Positions 33,150-45,310 are shown, numbered from the stretch's first letter. The stretch is DNA of 64,000 bases from Trachythela sp. YZ-2020 (GCA_016169945.1 JADLSH010000373.1:1984001-2048000), one strand, 5' to 3'. Notes: generated from the letters alone by a model not told the origin. Program-made: numbers and translations.

Positions 33150-35103
33150 GCTACGTTTAACATCTTAACCTGTGGTGATATCCATCCTCATCCTGGACCT
33201 GAATCATCTCGGACCTGAAGCATCCCATCCTTCATCGCGACCCCATATTCATACCAACAGCAACAACCCATCAGTCCTTCACTGTTATTATCAAAACGTG
33301 AGAAGTATTAGATCGGGAAACAAACTACAGGAGTTTCAGGATACAGTGTATGCCGATCAATATGACGTTGTAGCTATCTCGGAAACGTGGTTAACATGTA
33401 ACCATGGGGTTATGACATATTTCGGTACAACTGTAAAAGTTAAACAAACTCGGGTGACATCTCTTGAGGCGGCAGTGTTTTGTTAGCAAGTTGCAGTAAT
33501 TTACGATGCAGACGGGTTGCTTTTAACAAGAACAACCACCTTGAACTATCAGCCATTGAATTCCACACAAACAACTGCGGTAAAGCTCTAGTCGCTGTAG
33601 TCTATCGACCGCCCAATGCTAATACTAACTGGATTCATGACTTTGTCGAGTCCTTGAATGAGTGTAATTACAGCAAAGTGATTCTGCTTGGAGACTTTAA
33701 CTTGCCAACCATAACTTGGTTGATGGATCTAGATTTTGTGATTCTAGTGATTCAGCACTGTTTACGTTTTGTCAATGCCTTTCCAATAACAATCTTTGCC
33801 AATTAATTGACTCTCCCACCCGTTTGAATAATTGTTTGGATCTACTACTTACCAACATTGTTGAACGTGTCACTAACATTAGATTATCCGAGTGTGAGGA
33901 AACTGTTTTACCATCTGACCATAAAGCTGTTACTTTCGACTTGAACTTTGCTTCACACACCCATAATGAAAACAGGAAGGAAAAGTTCAACCTTAGAAAG
34001 GCGGACTTCCAAGGACTAAGAGCTGTGTTAACGATCAGTGCACTAGAGAACCAACTAAATGAAGATAACACCGTTGAAAACAACTGGACGTCTTGGAAGT
34101 CAGCATTTTTTGAAAAATTTAACTCCTTCGTACCGACATACAAACCCTGCAAGTTTGTGACACCGCCGTGGATTGATGAAGAGGTAACTCACTTGATACG
34201 GAAAAAGAACTCACTGTGGAAAAGAGCAAAACAAAAGGACAACCAGGCTATTTGGGACAGATTTCGTGAGAAACGCAAAGAGTTTAAATACTTAATAAGA
34301 TCTAAGCGTGTTGCCTTCTTAAAGAACATCTCAGACTCGTGTTTTCCTGACCCCAACCGTTTCTGAGGCTACTTTAACCGTTTGACGAGACGTTCGAATA
34401 TTCCAGAAGCTGTCAAGCTTAATGGATGCGCTTACTCGGATTAGAGGACAATGGCAGATGCGTTTAACACATATTTCACCTCCGTTTTCAACGCTGACAC
34501 ATCAATACCTGCCAGCCTTCCTTCCTCTCTATACAAAACGATATCGTATCAACACTGGAATTCTCTCATGAAGAAGTATAATCTGCGCTGCAAACTCTCA
34601 ATCCAAGTGAAACACCTGGACCTGACAATCTACATCCTAGAATCCTCAAAGAATGTGCGAATGAACTGGCGACCTCTATGTGCCTACTTTTCAACAAGTC
34701 GTTACTTTCGGGTAAATGGAAGACTCTTGCGTAAACTATCACTGTTTGGTATCCAGGGTTCTCTGCATGTGTGGTTCACAGACTACCTTAATTCGAGATC
34801 TCAGTGAGTTGTGTTATTGATGGGGTATTCTCCTCGTGGGTACCTGTAACATCTGGTGTTCCTCAAGGTAGTATATTAGGACCTTTTCTTTTCCTTTTGT
34901 ACGTTAACGACTTGCCTGATGTCCTGAGCACTCCAACAGCTATTGCCCTTCTTGCTGATGATGCCAAATGTTCCTGAGTGGTTCGTAACCAGAGGACTGT
35001 ATTGCTCTTCAGCGAGATCTGAATTCAGTGTCAGAATGGTCTAAAGTTTGGGGACTATCGTTTAACAGCAAGAAATGCGAAGTTCTAAGAATATCCAGAA
35101 AAT
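33150..35103 (+). pseudogene. CR1-like LINE ORF2 remnant
   Basis: It opens with CGDIHPHPGP, the usual start motif of CR1/L2-type ORF2. Endonuclease blocks follow: CYYQNVRSIRSGNKLQEF, DVVAISETWLT, VAVVYRPPNANTNW, VILLGDFNLPTITW and SDHKAVTFDL. A linker (33716-34366) has WIDEEVTHLIRKKNSLWKRA. RT pieces include [20 protein letters not shown] at 34844 and [11 protein letters not shown] near 34947, where the catalytic box reads LADD. There are stops and frameshifts in every segment, and the sequence ends within the RT, before a 3' UTR. Confidence 0.8.
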
Positions 35104-35149
35104 GAAGCAGTTTGTTGGAAGCCCCCACCTTTATCCTCGTACGTTTGCA

Positions 35150-35636
35150 CTGATATGGGAGGTGAAAATATTGATGTGGTTGAGTACATGATAAATAGAA
35201 GAGGTACTGACAGAGGTTCTGTGCTGGTTGGCAGAAGTGTCCACAAACAACATATAGAACGTCTATGGAGGGATGTATATCGTGATGTGTTGGATTTTTT
35301 TATGGTATCTTTACGTGCACGATACTAGATCCCAATAATTAAATAAATTTATGGTGTTTGCATTATTGTTTATACAAAGTAATTAACAGAAAGTTAATGT
35401 CTTGGATAAGACATCCTTTAAGTAGTGAGCAGAATCAAACTGCATTACAATTGTGGGAGAGAGGTAAATTTCACAATGCTGAACGACTAAATGTGGATCA
35501 GACTGTGGTACATGACGACCATGGTTTTGACTGGGATGGTCCTGCAAGTGCTGATACTGAAGATGATGTTCATGTAGCAGACACTAACTGCCCATTGTCT
35601 GAAGATCAGTTGGATCAGCTCGCTACCATGTTTTGA
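35150..35636 (+). pseudogene. Integrase-core-like (DDE) domain, C-terminal piece
   Basis: MGGENIDVVEYMINRRGTDR is followed by VGRSVHKQHIERLWRDVYRD, which matches the 'NxRIERLW' Glu motif of the metazoan integrase-core-domain family (I believe Pfam PF24764). After a few frame changes, LHYCLYKVINRKLMSWIRHP, LSSEQNQTALQLWERGKF and an acidic tail end at a stop (35634). The first catalytic Asp region is missing, and the upstream side abuts the LINE. It is not an obvious part of any neighbouring element. Confidence 0.65.
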
Positions 35637-36105
35637 GCCAAATTGTCCAGAAATGGTCAGATATCTGGATCTCTGCGATCTGAATCTCTTGTCATCATCC
35701 AAACAAGTTCGATAGTAAAAACGTGTAAAGCAGTCATTAAAGCTAAAATTTTAAGTTACCAACATTGGGTATATATGTGCTTCTTTTGTAGCCATACATG
35801 ACAAAGGGACTTCGCTCAAAATGTCAAAGAAATTGTTTTCTTATTTTTCAGGAGTTGTACAACCTACTCTTCGTAACTATATGTAACTTGGTCTTCCAGG
35901 TATTTTAGTATCACAGTACAAATTGTATATGTAACTAATATGGTCTTCCAGGAATATAAAACTGACCAGGAGTGATAATTTGTTTGCATTAACTTATCAA
36001 TATACAGGTAACCTGAGATGTGGGCGATGAAACATATACTATATTAACAATTCGAATGGCCAAATTTGAAATCTAATGAGTAATGTACAATAAATACTGC
36101 ATACT

Positions 36106-36600
36106 TGTTTCCGTCTGCACCGTCTTTATTAATTTTGGGTTTGTTTTTTGGCACTGATGACAGGATTCAAGGAAATCCTTGATATATTTCACCATCCCGT
36201 TCCAGTAAAATCGCTCCTCCATTTTCTGCACTGTTTTGTCTCGTCCAAAATGTGCATTACCAGGACCTTCATGGCATTGGCTATGGAGTATGGGTAATAG
36301 ACATTAAATTAATAATTCAGTCTATTATGAAATGTTGATAACAAAATGGCATGTAAAAGAAAATAATGAACTATTATCTTAGCAAAGAATTTGTGGCTGT
36401 GTTTCTTTGTCGAAAATAACTTGACCTGGAGCTTTTCCGAAATTGTTTCTGCTTCCCTGATAATACAATATACCATCATTTAAGATGAAATCTGTGGCTC
36501 TTTTTCTGAGATCTCACTTCTGCTGCTTCGTGTAAATCTCCGGATAGTTTTGCCAATCAAGATAAGTCAAAATATCTTCCATTGTTACTATCTTCCAATA
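36106..36600 (-). pseudogene. H2C2 integrase zinc-binding fragment (two exon-like blocks)
   Basis: Upstream block 36590-36380: MEDILTYLDWQNYPEIYTKQ, a stop, then LRKRATDFILNDGILYYQGS. Downstream block 36293-36106: CHEGPGNAHFGRDKTVQKME, then RFYWNGMVKYIKDFLESCHQ with CQK. The H-x3-H...C-x2-C pattern and RFYW are the H2C2 domain found in Gypsy integrases and in host genes of the GIN1/KRBA2 type. No DDE core follows to the left. The internal stop marks a pseudogene. Confidence 0.65.
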
Positions 36601-38045
36601 CGTCTTTCAATAAAGACTAAAGGCAAGTGATTTCTATTCATATCTTTGGCACTTTTATAGCTAGTGCATGTATACGTCACTTATTATAATATCAATAACT
36701 ATAAAAATAATCACTTGCAAATATGTCAGTGATGTAATCTTGATTCTTGACTTTCACAAAAAAATATTGCACGTGGTTTTATTCAAATAATTTCATGACA
36801 CTTTTATTTATTACTTATTACTATTAGTGCCTTACATGCTTGAGAGTGTAACTCTGTAAAACTAAAAGTATTTTTTTAAACGTTTTATTGGAAAGTTTTA
36901 TAATTCAGAGATTTGTAAACTAACAAGTAAAAAACAGTTTCATATGCGCGTTCACTGATGACAATTATAAGCAATACATTTTTTGATAACGACAAAAGGT
37001 GGATGCAAAACAATTTTAATAATGCACATATTTTATAAAGCATTTTGAAAATATTTAATATATCGAATAATGTTCAATTACGACAAAATGTTTCTGGGCC
37101 TTGCATGGGTATTATTCCATGCAACCGTTTGGAAGGCGAAATTTTTACGGAGGATGAAATTCCTAAAGGAAAGGCAAAGTTTCTAAAGGGGGGCAAATCT
37201 CCTAGAAATCCCAGAACCCCTGGGGGGCGAAATTGTGGGGGGGGGTAATTCCTGGGCCACCGGAATATCACAGAATATTGCGGAATATGCCTGAATATTA
37301 CGAAATTCAAAGTAGACTACAATTCAATCTTGGAAGGCACAATCTCAAAGAAGCAATTGATCTGACAAATGATTGCCCGGAGTCCTCAATTTATACAACA
37401 CGACCAGCAGCAGATCAAGTTTGTGATGTTCAGCAAGCTAATTATCTTAACTACGAAATGAAGCGGGTACATAGAAGAAACACAAAGAAGAGTTAGATGA
37501 ACTGTATAAATTATGTTGATGGCAGCTGCCAAAGAAGAGGAATGAGTACCTGCTCGAATACCTCGATAAGTTGTGTAGTGAAGAGCTATATTTCCGGCCG
37601 GTTACTATAGACCCCACCTTTACAAATGGAAATATAGCTTGAACTTATTTGTATGTAAATCCATTGTATTTCTAAAGCTTGAGATCGATCAATAAAGTAT
37701 TATTATTGTAAGTCAATTATTATTCAATCGCAGACCACTGTCATGGCGGCCGTGTAGTGAATGCTCAAGAAAAGATATATTCTATCACACAGGTCCACAA
37801 ATATGTTTGATATTAACTATATATATATATAAAGCTTTTGAAAGCCCACTAAAATTTTTCACTTACGTTTGGAAAACCGCATAGCTTATAAGAGCCTTTC
37901 AAAATAATGCTGACATCAGCAATATAAATTTTATATAAACAATATTTTAATTTTACCCCAAGAGCACATTGCTCATAAGTTATAAATTACATTTACAAGC
38001 ACACACAATTAACAAAAATACATAGCAAGTATACCAAATTACTTC
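36601..38045. other. No gene supported
   Basis: AT-rich; contains G runs near 37220 and a short block near 37255-37310 that is an inverted match (about 37 bp) to 39573-39625. An AATAAAGTATTATTATTG string at 37690 resembles a LINE tail. No coding feature. Confidence 0.4.
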
Positions 38046-38366
38046 TGAAGTAAGTAAGTAAGTAAGCAGGGGTGCTTATTATCCTTACTTGCAGCTGAGA
38101 GCTAAGCTGAATTGCGAAGGACACAGCTCAACGTGACCAAGTCGAAGGCTTTCTAGGGCGCATATGGCAGCCACCTTTTGCTCGCCATCACGGAGCACAG
38201 CTACGATGGAAGGGCCAGTTAGGGGTTAAACCCAACCCACCCTGTCAACATTCCCTGTGGGAGGAAACCGGAGTACCCGGAGAAAACCCACGACTTTCGG
38301 CAGAGCGTTGACTAACTCTTTTCACATGGCTATCATAAGTCATCCCCAACGGGACTTGAACCCACG
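38046..38366 (-). mobile_element. SINE, probably tRNA-derived
   Basis: Read on the minus strand it begins with GTGGGTTCAAGTCCCGTTGG, which contains a Pol III B-box (GGTTCAAGTCC). A body with TTCTCCGGGTACTCCGGTTT and CCTCCCAC follows, and it ends in a (CTTA)n tail (38049-38065). A strongly conserved CCGGAGTACCCGGAG core is known from SINEs across invertebrates. No A-box was confirmed. Confidence 0.7.
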
Positions 38367-38440
38367 TATATATAATAACCAAATTACTAAGATCTTAGGG
38401 TTAATTAAAACGTCCTGATTGTTTTATATTACTACCTGCA

Positions 38441-39115
38441 TTATACCTTACTGCAGTAAAACTCTGCACAATGGAGGAAAGCATAGTAGGGTGCAGAGCA
38501 GAAAAACGAGGGCAAAACATTAAACAGTGTGACATCTTCTATAGATGCACCACAAATACAAGAAGGTGATTCAATACAATTTTTTGAATATAAATAGTGA
38601 TTTAATCCACAATTCTCAAGTCTTAGTCTTGTATGTAAAATACTTAAATAGCGATCACCAAGATTAAACAATTTATTAGCAGGAAGCATATAAAATATCT
38701 CGCATAGCAAATTATTCCTAAATGAGACAACAGAGAAAGAATTTTGCAATAGTTCTGGAATAGTATTCCATAACTTTATGGTCGCTGGCAAAAAAAAATT
38801 TCTGTGGAATGCGAAAGGCACACACAAGTCATTGCTTGTTCGGAATGTATACCTAGTTCTTTGACCAACATGAAAAGAACAAAGATGAGAGATATACTCT
38901 GGCACTAAGCCATTAACAATCTTATATAACATAAGGGAAAAAACCATAGTTTTAGTTTTAGACGAATTCATAGTTACTAACAACTTTTTAGACCAGGAGT
39001 AAATGGCATCCAAATCATTATTTAGAATACGAGCAGTTGCTACTGGTAATGAAACGTCCTGGAGTAAAAACAAGTCATCGGCAAATAGAAAACACTCCTT
39101 TATAATAAGTTGAAA
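38441..39115 (-). pseudogene. LINE RT 3' fragment with internal deletion
   Basis: From 39100, ECFLFADDLFLLQ gives the RT catalytic box, then LDAIYSWSKKLLVTMNSSKT. A direct join to LMLYKIVNGLVPEYISHLCS follows, where RT thumb sequence should be, so there is an internal deletion. FLPATIKLWNTIP and LHTRLRLENCGLNHYLY are typical of the C-terminus of this LINE group, followed by a CxC-type motif (CICGAS). One long frame is still open. Different from the other LINEs in the window. Confidence 0.75.
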
Positions 39116-39737
39116 GGAATTACTGTATCGACTTGAAATTTGCCAGGAATACTTGTAGTAAGATATACAAACTATATAAAATCATGTAATATTTATAACA
39201 ACAAGCGATATTTCACGCACCTTGTTGGGAGAATCATTTTCTATATCGTGATCGTCATCGCTACTTAGTACAATCAGAACATTTTCTATACAATAAAACA
39301 CAGTATTTATTAGTAGACTACGGCTTTCAAAACATTCAGAATAACTGCTACGTTCTACAACATTTAGAGTAGAATCCCAAGCATATAACCCGAGGAGTGA
39401 GGTCTGAAACACATATACAAGTGTGAAATATATATTGCATATTTATAGAGTTCAATATTGTTTATTACTTACCGTCAAAATGGGAAATATCCTCGTAAAT
39501 ATCCGTCATTGTTTCATGTTTTTTTGTCAAACTATTGTTGAAGAAAAGCAGTCACATGGCTAACATCGGAAGATTCCGGTGAATTCCGCGATATTCAGAC
39601 ATATTCCGCAAAATTCCGGCTTTTCACAATGCCCATTAATAAAATCCCATTATATGATATAATTATGGTGGCTGTTAACATCTTCTCTTGTAAATATTAC
39701 TTGCCATTATCCAGTATATTCTGATTGTTGTTTTCAT

Positions 39738-40803
39738 CTATAAACAAATATTACCTCGATGGTGACAGCAAAGCTTATGGAAGTATTTGGGATACCTATG
39801 GTTGTTGCAATAAGTGTGAGAAATGGGAGAAGATGGACAAGCGGTCAGCAGAGTACAAGAAATGGCGCGCGTCCAAGGAGTATGAGATTTGGATTGTATT
39901 GGCCATGTGCAGAAAAGAATGGGGACACACTTGCGGGAACTTAGGAAGAAACAACCAAAGCTGAAGGATGGGAAATCAGTCAAAGGCAGCAAACACCGAC
40001 TGACAGACAAAACATTAGACAAGCTCCAAACTTATGGAAATGCCATCAGGGCTAATGTAAAGCCAGGAAAATTAACTCCACAGGAACAGAAAAAACAAAT
40101 AAAGGCTATACTGGCAGTTCTCTATCACACTTGCAAACTTCCAGATGACAAGAAGAGACACCAATACTATCCACCAGGGCCAGATAGCTGGTGCTCCTAC
40201 AGAAGAGATGGTACCTTCCAAAGGAAAGATCACCATTTGGATGCTGTTTTTTTAGATTTCCTGCTACCTGAGTTCCAGTGCCTCAGTGAGTATTCTCTGT
40301 TGCTACGCTGTCTTCCTGGGTATTCACAGAATGTGAACGAAAGCCTCAACAGCCTTGTTTGGAACCGTGCTCCTAAACACCGTTATAAAGGACCTCAAGT
40401 TGTGCAGATTGCTGTGATGTCTGCTATTCTTTATTTTAATTCTGGTGCTGCCTCAAGGCAGGATGTCATGGAAGCAGCTAACATTCCAGGTGGTGAGTTC
40501 ACTTTTGAGGGGTGTTTAGCAAAAGACAAGAAGAGGATGTCGAGCTCGGTTATAAGTGCGCAGATGAAAGAAAAGGAAAGGAGGAAAAGAAGACAAGCCA
40601 AGCTTGCAGCAAACCAAGGGGAATCATCCTATGCCAGTGGAAAGTTTAATGAAGTGGATCCACTTGACTTTGAAGCTTCATCATCATCATCATCTGATGA
40701 TGAAGACAATTATCCTTTAGCTTGGCTTGTTCATAACAACGATTCTGATGACAGTGATGATGCTCCATTAGCTCAATTGGTCAGTGGAAGTCAAAGAAAG
40801 TGA
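39738..40803 (+). pseudogene. Mutator-like transposase, C-terminal half
   Basis: LDGDSKAYGSIWDTYG (39755) contains the DGDSKAY motif that I associate with the second catalytic Asp of the arthropod/cnidarian Mutator-like transposase family (I believe Pfam PF20700). After a one-base shift, DCIGHVQKRMGTHLREL, RLTDKTLDKLQTYGNAIRAN, GPDSWCSYRRDG and NVNESLNSLVWNRAPK (probable Glu region) follow in one frame (39889-40803). The C-terminus is lysine-rich, then Ser/Asp-rich. The N-terminal half and first Asp are missing upstream of 39738. No TIRs were found. The remaining frame of 304 residues is intact. Confidence 0.75.
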
Positions 40804-41826
40804 CTGTTGCATTCCTACATTATGTGTTGATTTTTGTCAGGTACATTGTATCTATTCATAAGAATATCGGTGACATTCACTGTACTAACTTTATTAGCCG
40901 TTTTCTCAGAGACAAATGTGAGTGTTCTATACACAAAAGGGTCAAACGCATGAGATCCTTATGAAATATCTGTCGTTTTGACCAAAATATATGGTGTAGC
41001 ACCAAAAGCATTCATTTATCTGTTGCCTGGAATGTATTCTACTTATCTAGTTAAAATAAACACTTTCTGATGTTTAGTTTTTCACTAGATAGCATTCAAA
41101 GAATGGTTCGGCAGAAAATAGCTATTTTGCCTTTCCTTGTTTTTTTTTACAATTATGTTTTGGTCTTATAAGGCATCTGTATTGCTATTTGTGTAGAGCA
41201 TGTTATGAGCTTTAAAATGATGTATAACATGTTGCATATAAGTGAAACCATAAAAAATACAGTCATTAGTATACAATGTGTTCGCGACATGAATTTTCAG
41301 GTAGCATCCCCCCTTATTAATGCTGGCTCGTTCACAGGGCAAAGACAGCCAAACATGTATTCCGAATTGCGATTGCAGTGTTAGCCAGTATATTTCGTTT
41401 TATATACAAATATTAACCTTCCACATTTACCCAGAATGGAGCGAAAAGCGAATATTAGTAAATGCAAATCTGCCAAATCAACTAATCAAAGCCGAAATCT
41501 GGAAATCAAGATTTTAGTTTTCAAAATTTCAAAAAATTACTAAACTTTTCTAACCAACCAAAACATACCAAAAAATTGCCAAATATTACTGAAAGTAATT
41601 TAAATTACCAAGTCTGGTCATACTGACCAATGTGTGGATTCGCGGAAGAAAACAGTTCCTGTGCGTTTCAAAATTAATCCATTTAGCCACTGACCGTGAG
41701 TACATGCCCCCATTCGCCAAAATGATTTAACTTTCTTCATTTTTAATGTTTTTCAACTCTGTCGATAATTTATTGCGCAGATGGTATGTATCTTATATAT
41801 TTTATACATCGTTATGGCAACTCTCA
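40804..41826. other. No gene supported
   Basis: AT-rich 3' flank of the Mutator-like gene, with an A-rich run of ACCAAA-type words near 41540-41620. No domain or clear repeat end. Confidence 0.4.
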
Positions 41827-42292
41827 CACAAACCAAAGAATTGAAGCTTTCTGGTCAGTTTATCGCAGGACAAGATCATCATGGTGGATAGATTATTTCA
41901 AAAATCTAGTGCAGGGTGGAACACTATAGCTTGGAAACGTGCTTCACATGGAATGTCTTTGGTTTTGTTTCTCATCAGTATTGCAGAGGGATATTGACCT
42001 GGTAGTGGAACACTGGAACACTCATAGCATACGAGCCTGAAGGTACAACACTATTGCAGGAAAACCTGATGTACTCTATTACTTGCCAGAAAATTCAGGT
42101 GGCATTAGTTCTGGTGTGCATATTTCCAATGAAGTAATACAAGAAGTTCAACATCATTGTGAACGTGAGGAAGATGATAATGATTATCAGGAATACTTTC
42201 ATTACGTCATGGAAACAGAAAGGCTTTATTATCCCAACAGCCCCGAGGAATCCCTTAGTCTTTATGAAAGACTTTTAACAATAGCACAGTAA
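41827..42292 (+). pseudogene. Integrase-core-like family, C-terminal region (second locus)
   Basis: A single frame reads TNQRIEAFWSVYRRTRSSWW, then IDYFKNLVQGG, a stop, CLWFCFSSVLQRDIDLVVEH, WNTHSIRA, a stop, and GKPDVLYYLPENSGG to DYQEYFHYVMETERL with a natural end at 42292. NxRIExxW carries the expected catalytic Glu. Two in-frame stops mark it as dead. It differs in sequence from the piece at 35.2 kb, so they are two family members and not one split gene. The N-terminal catalytic part is absent. Confidence 0.7.
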
Positions 42293-42360
42293 AAGTGTTA
42301 AACTGTGAGTCTGACAAAACGTTAATGTTGTGTTGTTTTACCTTAAGTCTTTTGAGTAGA

Positions 42361-42556
42361 GCTTAAAAGCACGCAAAGCATGATGGGAGCACAAGTTCTT
42401 GCTTAGCAGTCGAATATTGCAGCTATTTGCGATTAAATGTTCTTGTAGAGAAATATTTTACCATGTTTCCGATAAATGGGCCCCGTATATGATTTCTAAA
42501 CTGAGTAAATTGTGCTCCCATTATGCTTTGCTCGCTTTGATTATAAAGTTTGAGAT
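42361..42556. repeat. MITE with ~35-bp inverted ends
   Basis: The left end (GCAAAGCATGATGGGAGCAC) is mirrored at the right by GTGCTCCCATTATGCTTTGC. About 190 bp. It sits directly outside the Kolobok element's left TTAA. Confidence 0.7.
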
Positions 42557-43671
42557 TTAGAGTTTAAAGTGCCTATGAAACGAAATTTTTTATTTCACTG
42601 CTTAACACTTTCGATCATGGAGAATTTGATATTGGAAACTTTGAATTGAATGTGTAAAGCGTAGTTTTTGTAACGTTTTTATATTCAAAAAGTGGTCCAG
42701 AGACTGGGAACGAATCGAACGCATGTGACGTAATTAGCAGGGCACACCAGTCACTCACATGAAACACTATACCATGATGTCGTCGACCGAGAGTAATATT
42801 TCCGGTTCAATTTCGGATTCAAGCGATTCAAGTGAATATGTTTTTAGTTCCCAATATTTACCATACGAAGGTGAACCATTAGCTCCTCTTGGAGACGACA
42901 TAATGGGAGGAAATGATGAGGAAGCTACCGAGGAAGCCGATCTAGATGGTTTGACACCGGCCATTCTTGAGTCGAGATACGATCGAAAGAATACAGTCGA
43001 TTCTTGGTAGGTAAAAAACCCCTTGTTAAATCAAGAGTTTACACTGTAAATCCATCAATTTAACTCAAAGCTGTTTCAATTTTCTATAGGTGTAAATGTG
43101 GAAAGTGCTCACACCAAAACTTAGTAGGTGCACTTGAATTTAGATGTTGCCATGAGATAGCAGAAGCCCTTGGAAAACTAACATTCGACCGGAGCATTGA
43201 AAAGATATCTTGCATTACGTTGCACGAACATTTTAGTGCTATGACAAACGAGACTGTGTTAGCGCAAGTTGGCCCTTTGTTGAGAGACCGAAAAGGAAGA
43301 TCCTATAGATGTCGGTCAGGGACTCCTTTCAAAGAGTAAGTACAGTGTTTGTATTAAATATGCTGTTAAAATTATGGACAGTGAATGGACAAGTTTGTAT
43401 GTTTTATACTGCACTTTGACGTAGAACACTATGGACACAGGATCTCTTTCATCCATATTTATGTTTATTATAAAGAAACAAAAAGTGAAGTTGTGCATGG
43501 ACTGTCTTATGAGTTATGTTTATGTGTTGACATTCCTACAAGACAAGCCAGATTGCTATTCGTGCGGAGTGCTATAAAAGCATATCATTACTTTTCCATA
43601 CAACTGGTTCCTAGTTGAGTGGAATTCTGGTAGAATTCCTGGCAAGTCGGAAAAAAAAGATGTGTTTCTAA

Positions 43672-44311
43672 GGGGCTGTTAATATGAAAGCTGGCTGGCC
43701 CGCTTTGCAAAACAGCCCAGAGTGGGATGAATTTCTCAATTTTGATGTTTTGACATTGGCACACCCGGGGTGAGGACCTTGGAACTTCCAGGAGGGGGCC
43801 AAGTTTTTCCACTTGGAAATTCCAGGCATGGGGGTAAAAAAATCCATTTCCAGGGGATGTTGGCTCCCAAGTGACTTGGAAATTCCAAGGGAGGGGGCAA
43901 AAATAATGCATTTTCAGGGGGCAGTTTTCAAAAATTGCTTTGAAATTCCTTTGAAATTCCAAGGGGCCCCCACGAAAAACCTTGTTTCTGGAAATTCCAG
44001 GGGGAGGGTCTAAAATTTGAAATTCCAAGGTCCTCATCCTCGGGTGTACGGATTAAAAATGCAATGTGCTATTGTTTTGACAGTTGTTAAAAATAGCTAG
44101 CGGCACCTTTGAACTTTCATTCTGGCAACCGAAAAAGCCCCCACCTTGTGAGTGTTCATATGGAGAAATCGGTCAGCCTGCTTGTCCATACAAATACACA
44201 GTAATTTTTGCCATAAAAGTAACTAGACAGCGAGATCTCCCTTACCAGGCTGCCTCGCTTACAGGGCTGTCTCGCTAAGCAGGCCAACCCAGCTTCCATA
44301 TAAACATGCCC
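43672..44311. repeat. Harbinger-like MITE (TAA target) with a nested MITE
   Basis: Ends GGGGCTGTTAATATGAAAGC and (complement) GGGCATGTTTATATGGAAGC, flanked by TAA at both sides (43669-43671 and 44312-44314). It contains the separate element at 43761-44047. Confidence 0.75.
43761..44047. repeat. ACACCC-type MITE with GGAAATTCCA internal repeats
   Basis: Inverted ends ACACCCGGGGTGAGGACCTT / ACACCCGAGGATGAGGACCT (complement). The interior is a run of TTGGAAATTCCA(A/G)GG palindromes spaced 40-60 bp. The related word GGAATTTCCAAGG also occurs in element B's TIR, probably by chance. Confidence 0.8.
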
Positions 44312-44314
44312 TAA

Positions 44315-44466
44315 AGCCTCTTTTCCACTCATCGCAAAACCCAACTCGCAAGCTCGCTGCGAGTAATTTCATCCAATCACAATGCTTGACAGTTTATTTT
44401 AATTAGATGCAAGCACTTGCAGCGAGCTTGCAAGTTGGGTTTTGCGATGAGTGGAAAAGAGCCTTA
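44315..44466. repeat. Palindromic MITE (~152 bp)
   Basis: AAGCCTCTTTTCCACTCATC at the left and its near-complement at the right, with about 45-bp arms that include CGCAAAACCCAACTCGCAAG. It lies end-to-end with the preceding MITE. Confidence 0.8.
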
Positions 44467-45310
44467 AGGCAGACAAGTCCTTCATTACCATCTGTTAGAA
44501 GAAAAATAATTTAGAAAATTGTTATTGGTTATATAATGCAGTATCAAAATTATACTAACAGAAATTATTTGTAATGATCACAGCTGACCTGATCTGGTGT
44601 TATACAATTGTGGTTATTATGTATATTCATAGAAAATTTCCAATGCTACAACTTTGGTATTTTACAAATATTTCAACGTTTCATCACAACAATTGAATAC
44701 TGTTACTTGGATGGCAGATTACCATTGGATGGGAAGATTTTAATCCCTTCAAGACTGGGACCAATTCAAAATTTACATATAACTTTATGTTGTTTTCACA
44801 GGTATATTCGTGCTGTTGGCTAGGTGGCTATTTGGCTACATGGGCCCAGAGAATACTAGGCCATTATCAGCTTGTATTTATGAAAATATTAGAACAAGAT
44901 ATAATGCTGGAGGCCCAACAGGTTATGCTGATGCAGAAGAACGTAGTTGAGGTACTACAAGCGCAGAGCCAGCTAACGTTTTAAATAGTCATGAACAAAT
45001 AAAGTTTCATACCACATTTTTTAAAATAAATAAAGTCATCAAGGGTTGTCTTGTAAATATTTGTAATAAAAAGCACTTTGAAGAAAACCAAATAACTTTT
45101 TTATTTTTATTTGATTGCTCAGCCTAATTACAGGACCCTCTTGTATGCCCTTTCCGAGGCTTGCCACATTTTCGACATTTTGGTGCTGGTCGCTTTTTGG
45201 TATTTTTGGTCTTCTGATTGGTACTTTCCTTTTCTGCTTGACTTTGCAGTCTATCTTGGTCTGCCTCTGTACAAATTTATAAAGTGAAAGTGTATTAAAA
45301 AATTATTACT

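Larger units (their letters stand above)
42777..44950 (+). pseudogene. P2X7-ballast-like cysteine-domain protein, three exons, one frameshift
   Basis: Exon 1 (42777-43006) is an acidic leader. Exon 2 (43090-43335) carries WCKCGKCSHQN, FRCCHEIAEAL, ISCITLHEHFSAMTNETVL and RYRCRSGTPF-like residues. Exon 3 (44802-44950) has EYIRAV, a one-base shift, then ARWLFGYMGPENTRPLSACI and YENIRTRYNAGG. All splice sites are GT/AG with matching phases. The cysteine pattern and order match the intracellular 'ballast' domain of vertebrate P2X7 and its stand-alone invertebrate relatives (family knowledge: zinc binding). About 210 residues. No membrane segments, so it is not a channel. It sits inside the Kolobok element; its role there is unknown. 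Exon 3 is separated by a 1.47-kb intron full of MITEs. Confidence 0.8.

Noticed and set aside
33150..35636. Single fused gene of LINE RT plus integrase-core
   Set aside because: Many stops and shifts in both; the junction at 35.1 kb cuts the RT and is better explained by adjacent relics.
38335..38366. tRNA gene (B-box-like GGTTCAAGTCC)
   Set aside because: No cloverleaf or A-box; it is the head of a SINE with a (CTTA)n tail.
37071..39625. 2.3-kb element bounded by inverted GCGGAATATGxCTGAATAT words
   Set aside because: Match is only about 40 bp and imperfect, the boundaries do not coincide with other features, and unrelated elements lie between.
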